In this document: piece by piece, positions 41,672 through 48,866 of the stretch
How the letters are laid out: each line of letters starts with the position of its first letter
Numbering within the stretch: position 1 is the first letter of the stretch
DNA from: an uncultured Sphingomonas sp.
GTDB taxonomy: Bacteria > Pseudomonadota > Alphaproteobacteria > Sphingomonadales > Sphingomonadaceae
Length of the DNA stretch: 54,730 nucleotides
Direction of reading: 5' to 3'
Assembly (NCBI RefSeq): GCF_913774285.1
Contig: NZ_CAJYHX010000023.1
Span: forward strand, 1 to 54,730
Program-made: the position numbers and the translations under genes
Notes under the pieces: model-generated
Seen by the model: only the letters and a program-made list of their open reading frames with translations
The model's database searches: none
What the model was told of the DNA's origin: nothing

Positions 41672-42312
41672 GCAGTTTTCCCGCCTTCGACGCAGACTTC
41701 CTGCGCCAGTTCGACACGCTGCTGCGCTGGCGCCGCGACGTGCGCCATTTCGACACCCGCGCTATCGCGGCGGAGGACATGGCGGCGCTGTTGGACGCGG
41801 CGAGCCTTGCGCCCTCGGTCGGCAACGCGCAGCCCTGGCGGTTCGTGCGCCTGCGCACCCCGACGCTGCGCGAGGCGGTGGCGGCCCATGTCGACGCCGA
41901 GAACGCCCGCGCCGCCGCCGGCTATGCGGAGCAGGAGAGCCGCGATGCCTATCGCGCGCTGAAGCTCCACGGCCTGCGCGAGGCGCCCGAGCTGCTGGCG
42001 GTGTTCTGCGACGAGCGCCCCGCGGCCGGACACCGCCTCGGCGTCGCCACCATGCCCGAGATGCTGCGCTATTCCTGCGTCACGGCGATCCACACGCTGT
42101 GGCTGGCGGCCCGTGCGCGCGGCATCGGCCTGGGCTGGGTGTCGATCCTCGACCCGGATGCCGTGACCGTGCTGCTCGACGCACCGTCCGACTGGACGCT
42201 GATTGCCTTGCTCTGCCTCGGCTATCCCGAGGCGCCTTCCGACATCCCCGAACTCGAACGCCGAGGCTGGCAGTCCCGCGAGCCGCTCGTCGACCGCCTG
42301 TTCGAACGCTGA
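41668..42312 (+). CDS. bluB: 5,6-dimethylbenzimidazole synthase, probable CTG start
   Basis: BluB cannibalises reduced FMN with oxygen to make 5,6-dimethylbenzimidazole, the lower ligand of B12. Nitroreductase-fold features are present: LLRWRRDVRHFDTR, LAPSVGNAQPWRFVRL and GIGLGWVSILDP. The first usual start codon is GTG 41740, which would remove the arginines of the WRRDVRHF block that bind the FMN phosphate in this family. Between the cobO stop and 41740 there is no in-frame ATG, GTG or TTG. CTG 41668 forms a CTGA overlap with the cobO stop, exactly like the ATGA and GTGA links of the other genes. ATT 41665 is the other option. Confidence 0.85.
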   Translation: MSSFPAFDADFLRQFDTLLRWRRDVRHFDTRAIAAEDMAALLDAASLAPSVGNAQPWRFVRLRTPTLREAVAAHVDAENARAAAGYAEQESRDAYRALKLHGLREAPELLAVFCDERPAAGHRLGVATMPEMLRYSCVTAIHTLWLAARARGIGLGWVSILDPDAVTVLLDAPSDWTLIALLCLGYPEAPSDIPELERRGWQSREPLVDRLFER

Positions 42313-42329
42313 CCCATCAGGAGACCTGT

Positions 42330-42740
42330 ATGCTTACCCCGGTTGAAGACGGCCCCGCGATCGTCGTGTGCAATACCTGTCGCCTCAGCGCCAGCGCGCG
42401 CGAGGACGCGCAGGGCCGCCGCGGCGGCGCCGTGCTTGCCGACGCGCTGTCGGAGACCCGCGACGCCGACCCACACTACGCCGGCATCGCGATTCAGCAG
42501 ATGCCATGCTTGTTCGCATGCAACGAGCATTGCGCGGTGCATCTGCGCGCGCCGGGCAAGGTCGGCTATGTCCTCGGCCGCTTCACGCCCGATGCGGAAG
42601 CCGCGCGGGCGATCCTCGACTATGCCGTGGCCTATGCGGCCAGCGACCACGGCAAGGTGCCGTTCGCGCAGTGGCCGCAGGGCGTGAAAGGGCATTTCAT
42701 CGTCCGCGTGCCCCCGGCGGGCCTGGTGGTGGAGGGCTGA
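42330..42740 (+). CDS. DUF1636 family putative metal-binding protein
   Basis: This 136-residue protein starts at ATG 42330 with CAGGAGA upstream. It has cysteines in VCNTCRLSA and MPCLFACNEHCAVHL, a thioredoxin-like-ferredoxin pattern seen in DUF1636 proteins, which often lie beside cobalamin genes. A role in metal or Fe-S handling is plausible, but no reaction is established. It is the last gene of the B12 operon, 17 bases after bluB. No terminator is evident after it. Confidence 0.8.
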   Translation: MLTPVEDGPAIVVCNTCRLSASAREDAQGRRGGAVLADALSETRDADPHYAGIAIQQMPCLFACNEHCAVHLRAPGKVGYVLGRFTPDAEAARAILDYAVAYAASDHGKVPFAQWPQGVKGHFIVRVPPAGLVVEG

Positions 42741-42908
42741 AATCAACGCGGCCGCTGCGGCACCTCATCAGGCGGCCGGCCAGTCGCATGGATCATGGTG
42801 CAGCGCGTTACAAACGCGTTCAGTAAAGACATGCGTGGTTGCGTTCATGATTCCCGGTAAACTACCGAATGTGGTGTATTCTTGACACTAGAGGGCAGTG
42901 GTGGGCGA
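42741..42908. other. Intergenic region at the end of the cobalamin operon
   Basis: No gene is visible here. A small perfect hairpin (CGCGTT-ACA-AACGCG, 42804-42818) lacks a T run. GC content drops around 42800-42890, unlike the neighbouring operon. It joins the decayed transposase fragment that follows. Confidence 0.5.
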
Positions 42909-43175
42909 CGTCGATCATCGTTTCTGGAGCGTGCTGTTGGTTGGCCCGCTCGACCCGCCCCCTGGCCTGGGGTGAGCTGGCGCAGATGATCTCCACGCCG
43001 AGCTTGTCGAGCGCGCGGCCCAGGTGCGACATGCCGTCGCTGTCCGCCGTCGCGCGGTTGTTCCGAAAGGCGCTGTGCTTGTCCGAATAGAAGGCGATCG
43101 GCTTGCCGTGCCGTTCCGCGTCGCCCGCAGGTAGGAGAGGGCGCTCTCGCTCTCCGCCATGTCGAGGTGCATCAA
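42909..43175 (-). pseudogene. Decayed ISNCY-type transposase fragment
   Basis: Read on the minus strand, one frame gives AERHGKPIAFYSDKHSAFRN and then DGMSHLGRALDKLGVEIICA, ending SSPQARG. This is the DDE-core signature of ISNCY-family transposases. The flanking residues AESESALSYLRATR (upstream) and RVERANQ (downstream) fall in other frames, so there are at least two frameshifts. Both ends of the gene are missing. It is a dead remnant, not a functional element. Confidence 0.75.
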
Positions 43176-43179
43176 CCCA

Positions 43180-43300
43180 GAGACTGTGACATCTCCATCC
43201 GGCGGGAGAGTGACATTTGTACGTTGCGCTTACACCCGCTAGGCAAGCTGTTGCCGCCAGTTAGAAAAGGCACATTCCGCAGCCAGATAGAAATGGCACA
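43180..43300. repeat. Likely IS-end remnant with short direct repeats
   Basis: Four short related motifs occur here: CTGTGACATCT (43184-43194), GAGTGACATTTGT (43208-43220), AAAAGGCACATTCC (43265-43278) and GAAATGGCACAG (43290-43301). Arrays like this are often found at the ends of insertion sequences as transposase binding sites. The rest, to 43563, holds no gene that I can support. Confidence 0.4.
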
Positions 43301-43563
43301 GCCCGCTCGAGGCAGCGGGGGGCTGCGCGGAGCCCTCCTCGTAGCGCAGCGCTGCCCCCGCTGATGCCCTGCGCTCCCGGGTCCGGTCATTCCGCCTAGA
43401 CCGGTGATGCTCGTGCTATTTAATCCATAGTGACACGCTGCCGCGAACTGCGCACAAAAATTGCGTCAGCCTCTCGTTGGTCCCGGCGAACCATCGGCAG
43501 GGCTGTCGCTGGCAATGCCAAGCCGAAAAGAGCCGCCGAAGAGCCGTGTCATGCCGCAACCGC
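43301..43563. other. Intergenic remnant region downstream of the hybrid kinase gene
   Basis: This stretch lies between the IS remnant and the stop codon of the hybrid kinase. It contains a GC-rich imperfect palindrome around 43310-43365 (GCAGCGGGGG opposite GCTGCCCCCGC) and no plausible coding region. The palindrome could terminate the minus-strand secretion operon, but the distance from the stop (about 200 bases) is long. Confidence 0.4.
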
Positions 43564-46500
43564 TCAGCGCGCTGATTGATACTGATCGATTGCGACCAAG
43601 GTCTTGTCGAAGATGATGCGCATCTGCGCATGGATGCTCAGAAGTTGTTCCTGGGTTACGCCTTGCCGATTGCGCAATCGGGTCTCCATCGCTTCGGCCA
43701 GCGCACTGAGGCCGGTCGCTCCGACGATCTTCCCCGAGCTTTTTATCGTATGCGCAGGCAGGATGGCTGCCTCGAACTCACCTGCGGTCAGAGACTCTCG
43801 CAGTGTCTTCAAGTGTTCTTCGCTGTCACTACGGAAGATCTCCAGTAGCGCGTCAAAGCCGTTCACTGCGTCCCGGGTTTCGTCGAAGATGCTTCGGTCG
43901 AACAGCAACACGCGCGGTCGATCATTCGCTCCCGATGGCGGCGGCGGTGATGGTACGGGCTCGGGCACTGACCGGGTTGCTATGGGAACCGGAGGCGGAG
44001 GTGGGGCAGGTGCTGCGACCGGCGCTGCGCTAAGAGCCGACGCCACCGGGATCGCCGCGCGAACCTCGGGAGCCGGTTCGGTTGCTGCAGCCGTGTTGGC
44101 TGGTGTGTCGTCCGCACCACCCAGAGGCAGCATGCCCTGAACGACGAGAGCATCCAGCACGTCGGTCACTTCGCGAATACGAAGCGGCTTGGAGAGGAAG
44201 GCATCCATGCCTGCCTCCAGGCAGCGCTCACGATCGCCCTTCATCGCATTCGCCGTGACCGCGACGATCGGCGCGCGCCGGACGGTGCCGGCTGCCATGC
44301 TGGCCCGGATCCGAGCGGTAGCATCATAGCCGTCCATGTTGGGCATCCGGCAGTCCATGAAGATGAGATCGAAGTCGCCATTCTGCGCCGCCTCGATGGC
44401 CTTGAGACCGTCCGCTGCTGTCACAATGTCGAAGCCGAAGGGCCGCAGCAGTTCTTCGCCGACAAGGCGGTTGATCTGGTTGTCGTCGACCAGCAACAGC
44501 CGCTTGCCTCCAAAGCGGGGTTGCGAAGATGCCGGCGCGACGGGCGATGGTCTGCGGATTTCGGTCGTGGTCTGCGGCGCCATGTCGCCGGATCGGTTCC
44601 GCTCGATCAGGTCGACGACGGCCTTGGCGAGCGCACGCGGCATGAACGGCTTGATGAGGGCCTTGTCGAACGACATGTACAGCCGGTGCGCCTGTTTGTC
44701 GCCCAGCACGACGGCCCAGCCCCGCCCTTCGAACGGGGCGTTGCGCATCAGGGTCTGCCACAGGGTGCTGGCCGCATGGATGTCATGGCCTTCGTCGATC
44801 ACCAAGCCGCTGATCGTGCCCGCTTGCTCGCGCAGCACCACTTCGGCGGTCTCCGGGGTCAGCGGCAGACAGCCGATGCCGACTTCGGCCAATGCATCGG
44901 ACACAATGCGGCGCACATTTGTCGAAGCGGTGACGACACCGACCAGCGTGTCGTGTTCCTGCGTGGGCACCCTGGCTTCGGCCGCGACCAGCGGCACGCG
45001 AAAGGAGAAGGTGGTGCCGACGCCCTCGGTGCTTTCGAACGCGATCGTGCCCCCCATCAGCTCGACCAGCTGGCGGCAGATCGCCAGACCCAGCCCGGTG
45101 CCGCCATAGGAGCGCGCAGTGCCCGATTCGGCCTGGGTGAAGCGCTGGAACAGCTTGGACTGGTGTTCGGCAGGGATGCCGATACCGGAGTCCTGTACCG
45201 AGACCACGAGGTCCATGCCGTCGCCGCGTGCGTCGGCGCGGGCCGCGGCGACCACCTCGCCCCGCTCTGTGAACTTGATCGCATTCGACAGCAGGTTGCC
45301 CAGGACCTGCCGCAAGCGCATGGGATCGATCATGGCGAATTCGGGCATGGCCGGGTCGATCTCCACGAGAAGACTGACGGCCTTTTCGGCCGCCTTGCCC
45401 GCGTAGAAGGTTACGACCTCCTGGAACAGCTCCGGAATGTTGGTCCGTACCGGATCGATGGCAAGCATGCCCTCTTCCAGCTTGGCGATATCCAGAATGT
45501 CGTTCAGGATCGCGAGCAGCGCATTGCCCGATTGCTTGATTTGCTGGGCATAGCGGCTTTGGTTTTCGTTCAATGGCGTACGGCTCAACAGTTCGGCCAT
45601 GCCGAGCACGCCGTTGAGCGGGGTACGGATCTCGTGGCTCATGTTGGCAAGGAACGTGCTTTTCGCTTCGTTCGACGACTCCGCGTTCCGCAGCGCCAGT
45701 TGCAGCGCCTTGGTTTGGCGTTGGCGGATGCGTTGGTTGATCGTGGAGATCATCAGGATGAGCAGCGCGACGAGCAGGATGCCCATCCCAACCACGAGAA
45801 AGCGGCCCACGAACGCCAGCCGTTGCTGGAAGTGGACGCGAATGGGCATGTTCTTGGTGAGCAATACTTCGTTCGCATGGCGCCCCGGTCGGAAGACCCG
45901 TTCCCACCAAGCGATGTCGTCCGGTGCGAAGGCCAGAAGCGACGCACCGTTCTCGCCGTCCTCAATCCGCTCCAGGCTGGTATAGCGTGCCCTTGTGCGC
46001 AGATCGCGCGCCGCCCGCTCGAGGTCGATCACGCCATATTCAAGGTACCAGCCATGCGCCGGATCGATCGCGTTCGGCGATGCCTGCGCCATGATCAGGC
46101 TGTTCCTGGCCACCTTCGGGAACAGGCGCGGGAGGCGCGCGGCGGGGAGTGCGACGGCAAAGCCCGGGGACTTCAGCGCCAACGCCTTGAGGGCGATCAG
46201 CTCCGGTTCGGCGCTGCCTACGGCTTCGGCGGCCGCTTTCTTGAAGGACCGAACCGTGTCCTGCGGCAAGTCGAAATAGCCCATGTCGGTCAGGTAAGAC
46301 GACTGACGAACACCTCCGGACCGGAACTTCTCCGCGACGCGATTTGCGACGCCGGACTCGATGTAGACACCGGCATCCTTGAGGCGGACGGCGACCTTGT
46401 CGAAGGTTGCCTGGAGATCCCCGGAAAGAACGTCGCTTTCGATCTCGAACTGGCTGCGGGCGTCATGGAGCGTGGTGATCGAAAACCAGATCGAGATGCC

Positions 46501-46572
46501 GCCTAGAATCGAAAGTGCTGCTCCCATGGACACCTGAAGCGCACGAAGATGGACTTTCGAATTTCCTGGCAC
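43564..46572 (-). CDS. Hybrid sensor histidine kinase (sensor-HisKA-HATPase-REC-REC-Hpt)
   Basis: This 1002-residue membrane phosphorelay kinase has transmembrane segments at about 11-33 and 256-277 around an extracytoplasmic sensor domain of some 220 residues. The phosphoacceptor His313 lies in ANMSHEIRTPLN, and ATP-binding boxes are NLLSNAIKF, DSGIGIP and GTGLGLAI. A degenerate receiver (about 540-655) lacks the usual aspartate context. An intact receiver follows (about 690-810, DD at 696-697, D740, K795). A Pro/Ala-rich linker leads to an Hpt domain with H941 in AHTIKSSGKIVGA. The GTG start is 12 bases after the response regulator gene, with AAAGG upstream. It is the last gene of the secretion operon, whose output it may control. 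Confidence 0.93.
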   Translation of the reverse strand: MPGNSKVHLRALQVSMGAALSILGGISIWFSITTLHDARSQFEIESDVLSGDLQATFDKVAVRLKDAGVYIESGVANRVAEKFRSGGVRQSSYLTDMGYFDLPQDTVRSFKKAAAEAVGSAEPELIALKALALKSPGFAVALPAARLPRLFPKVARNSLIMAQASPNAIDPAHGWYLEYGVIDLERAARDLRTRARYTSLERIEDGENGASLLAFAPDDIAWWERVFRPGRHANEVLLTKNMPIRVHFQQRLAFVGRFLVVGMGILLVALLILMISTINQRIRQRQTKALQLALRNAESSNEAKSTFLANMSHEIRTPLNGVLGMAELLSRTPLNENQSRYAQQIKQSGNALLAILNDILDIAKLEEGMLAIDPVRTNIPELFQEVVTFYAGKAAEKAVSLLVEIDPAMPEFAMIDPMRLRQVLGNLLSNAIKFTERGEVVAAARADARGDGMDLVVSVQDSGIGIPAEHQSKLFQRFTQAESGTARSYGGTGLGLAICRQLVELMGGTIAFESTEGVGTTFSFRVPLVAAEARVPTQEHDTLVGVVTASTNVRRIVSDALAEVGIGCLPLTPETAEVVLREQAGTISGLVIDEGHDIHAASTLWQTLMRNAPFEGRGWAVVLGDKQAHRLYMSFDKALIKPFMPRALAKAVVDLIERNRSGDMAPQTTTEIRRPSPVAPASSQPRFGGKRLLLVDDNQINRLVGEELLRPFGFDIVTAADGLKAIEAAQNGDFDLIFMDCRMPNMDGYDATARIRASMAAGTVRRAPIVAVTANAMKGDRERCLEAGMDAFLSKPLRIREVTDVLDALVVQGMLPLGGADDTPANTAAATEPAPEVRAAIPVASALSAAPVAAPAPPPPPVPIATRSVPEPVPSPPPPSGANDRPRVLLFDRSIFDETRDAVNGFDALLEIFRSDSEEHLKTLRESLTAGEFEAAILPAHTIKSSGKIVGATGLSALAEAMETRLRNRQGVTQEQLLSIHAQMRIIFDKTLVAIDQYQSAR

Positions 46573-46584
46573 CGGATCAGCCTT

Positions 46585-47517
46585 TCACCAGCGCTCTGAC
46601 CGTCTCGGCGTATGCAAAGCGACTGCTAGATTTCCTTCTTCATTATAGACGACCCGATCAAAGATAATCGCCGCCCGTGCGATGCCCCGACCGGAAGCAG
46701 CGTTTGCGCGTGAGGGGTCGGGGTGAATGAACCGGCGCCAGTTGAATCCGACACCGGGATCCTTGACCATGAAGCGAATACCGTCCGCCGCGCGCACCGC
46801 ACTTGCCAATACGAGGCCCCCATAGGCAGGATCCTGCATTCGCCTTTGGATCTCGGCGTCGAATTGGCCGCTTTCGGTGAGGCTATGTTTCGCTTCCAGG
46901 CCGATCCGCAGGCGACCATGTTCGACGGCATTGCCGATCAGATCGATCAGGCCTGGCAGGATCTTCTCCGGCACCGGCGCCAGGCTCGCGAGCAGACCGG
47001 CCACGCCTTCCACTTCGGACGGGGCGGTCAGCGCGAACTTGACCTCCTGCATGTTGGAGAAGGCGCCCTGGTGCGACGCCAGCACCTCGCGGATCCGCTG
47101 CGTGCGGACGATCTCTTTGCGGGCAGATTCCAGCACCTGGGCGAGCAGCGCCGGCTCCACCGGCTTTGTGAGGTAGTAAAATGCACCCGCCGCCACGCCG
47201 TCTGCAATATCGGCCGCCTCCGCCGCACCGGTGAGCAGCACCACCGGAAGTGCCTGCAGCGCCGGGTCGCGCTTGATGCGCCGCGTGAGCGCAAGCCCGT
47301 CCATCACCGGCATCATCCGATCGCTGACGACGATATCAGCACGCGCCGGATTTTCCCGAAGCATGGTATAGGCGTCGGCACCATTGCCCGCGCTTTCGAC
47401 CGTGTAGCCGAGCTGCTCGATATGTCCGGTGACCAGCATGCGCGACATGCGGTCGTCTTCGACGAGCAGCACCCGTCCTTGCACCTTGCCGCCGTTGGGA
47501 TGTGTTGCGTCGGGCAT
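46585..47517 (-). CDS. Response regulator with C-terminal HATPase-like domain
   Basis: This 310-residue cytoplasmic protein has an N-terminal receiver (D21/D22, phosphoacceptor D66 in VVSDRMMPVMDG, K118 in YLTKPVEP). There is no DNA-binding domain. The C-terminal half shows a histidine-kinase/anti-sigma-type ATP-binding fold: an N box at LIGNAVEHG (N195), a G1-like DPGVGF (253-258) and a glycine loop SGRGIA (275-280). No phosphoacceptor histidine helix is evident. The output may be a partner-switching or kinase-like activity rather than transcription. The start overlaps the hlyD stop (TGATG at 47517). Confidence 0.85.
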   Translation of the reverse strand: MPDATHPNGGKVQGRVLLVEDDRMSRMLVTGHIEQLGYTVESAGNGADAYTMLRENPARADIVVSDRMMPVMDGLALTRRIKRDPALQALPVVLLTGAAEAADIADGVAAGAFYYLTKPVEPALLAQVLESARKEIVRTQRIREVLASHQGAFSNMQEVKFALTAPSEVEGVAGLLASLAPVPEKILPGLIDLIGNAVEHGRLRIGLEAKHSLTESGQFDAEIQRRMQDPAYGGLVLASAVRAADGIRFMVKDPGVGFNWRRFIHPDPSRANAASGRGIARAAIIFDRVVYNEEGNLAVALHTPRRSERW

Positions 47518-48866
47518 CAGTGTTCCGAGAAGGCCGAATCGAAGCCGCGGCGAACCGGGCTCAGCAGATAGTTGAGCATCGTCTTGTGCCCGGTGATGAT
47601 ATCCGCTTCCACGTCCATGCCGGGCAGCAGCTTGCCGGCGCCGTGCTTGAACGCGCCGTCGTGCAACGCGATCTCCACGCGGTAGAAGCGCCGGCCCTGC
47701 GGGTCCGTGAAGGAAGAGGGCGAGATCGCGCGTACCGCGCCTTCGATCCAGCCGAAACGCGTGAAGTCGAACGCGCTGACCTTGATCTTGGCGTTCATGC
47801 CGGTGCGCAGATAGCCGATTTCCGATGCCGCGACCTGCGCATCGACATAGAGCGGCGAACCGGTCGGCACAATCGTCGCCACCGGGGCGCCGGGCGCCAG
47901 CACCTCGCCGATGCCGTTGACCGCCAGCTTCTTGACGATGCCGCGCACCGGGCTGCGGACCACGAGCCGGTCGCTCCGTCCGCTCTTCTTGGCCACATCC
48001 CCGTCGATTTCGGCGAGCTGGGCGCGGAGCACGCGGAGCTGTTCGCTCAACTCCAGCGAACCACGCGCGGTATAGGCAGCCATCGCCCGGTTCGCTTCGC
48101 CCAGCCGGCTCTGCGCCGCGCTGAGCTGGTGGCGCAGCTGCGCAACGCGACCGCGCGATTCGACCAGGATCCGCTCGCGCTGGGTGAAAGCGGTCGCGGT
48201 CGTCAGCCCCTTGTCGAGGAGCGTCCTGTAGCGGTCGCGCTCGGTCGTGATCAGGCCAAGATCGCTGGTGGCGGTCGCCAGTTCGGCCTGCACGGCTGCC
48301 GCGTTGGCAGCGGCCTGCGCTGCCTGCTGCGCAAGCTGGCCGCGCTCGGCGGCACTGGTCTGCAGCCGGGCCACCGCACTCGCGGTGCTGGCGGCAGCCT
48401 CGCTGCTCAGCGCCGCACCATCGAAGCGCGGCGCGTGCCCGGCACGCAGCGCCTCGACCGCGGCGATCTGTGCGACGATACCGTCCCGCCGGCCGCGAGC
48501 GACGGCAAGATCCTGCGGCGTCACGCCGTCGTTCAGCCGGAGCAGCGGTTGCCCGCGCTCGACCACTTGTCCCTCGCGCACCAGAAGTGCCGCGACCGTG
48601 CCGCCTTCGGGCTGATCGACCTGCTGCTCCAGCGCGATCGGCGTCAGCACGCCGACGGCGCGCGAGACTTCGCTCACCTGGACACAGGCGCACCACAGCA
48701 GCCCCAGCAGAATGGCCAGTGCCATGACCAGCGTGGCCTGGCGCGCGAGCCGCTCGGGGAACCGCTCCTCCACCCCCAGCGGGAGGACCAGCGACCGCCG
48801 CTCCCAGGGCGCGACGTTGACCAGCGCAGTCGTCGCGGCCACGAGTTTTCGGCGAGGACGCAGCAT
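47517..48866 (-). CDS. HlyD-family type I secretion adaptor
   Basis: This 449-residue membrane-fusion protein should bridge the inner-membrane ABC exporter and an outer-membrane TolC channel. A cytoplasmic N-terminus of about 45 residues precedes a single transmembrane segment (VMALAILLGLLWCACVQV). A lipoyl-like half follows (QQVDQPEGGTVAALLVREGQ), then a long Ala/Gln-rich coiled coil and the second lipoyl half (VVRSPVRGIVKKLAVNGIGEVL). The C-terminal FTRFGWIEGAV and GMDVEADIITGHKTMLNYLLSPV match HlyD/LapC proteins. The start is ATG 48866 (or GTG 48869); both overlap the upstream ABC gene stop. No TolC gene is present in the window. Confidence 0.92.
   Translation of the reverse strand: MLRPRRKLVAATTALVNVAPWERRSLVLPLGVEERFPERLARQATLVMALAILLGLLWCACVQVSEVSRAVGVLTPIALEQQVDQPEGGTVAALLVREGQVVERGQPLLRLNDGVTPQDLAVARGRRDGIVAQIAAVEALRAGHAPRFDGAALSSEAAASTASAVARLQTSAAERGQLAQQAAQAAANAAAVQAELATATSDLGLITTERDRYRTLLDKGLTTATAFTQRERILVESRGRVAQLRHQLSAAQSRLGEANRAMAAYTARGSLELSEQLRVLRAQLAEIDGDVAKKSGRSDRLVVRSPVRGIVKKLAVNGIGEVLAPGAPVATIVPTGSPLYVDAQVAASEIGYLRTGMNAKIKVSAFDFTRFGWIEGAVRAISPSSFTDPQGRRFYRVEIALHDGAFKHGAGKLLPGMDVEADIITGHKTMLNYLLSPVRRGFDSAFSEH

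Noticed and set aside
42915..43175. 86-residue minus-strand open frame as an intact gene
   Set aside because: Its own frame only matches a transposase at its start; the main conserved core lies in another frame, so this is a frameshifted remnant.
46585..48696. 703-residue minus-strand frame joining hlyD and the response regulator
   Set aside because: The upstream two-thirds is an out-of-frame reading of hlyD. The receiver protein starts at ATG 47517, overlapping the hlyD stop.
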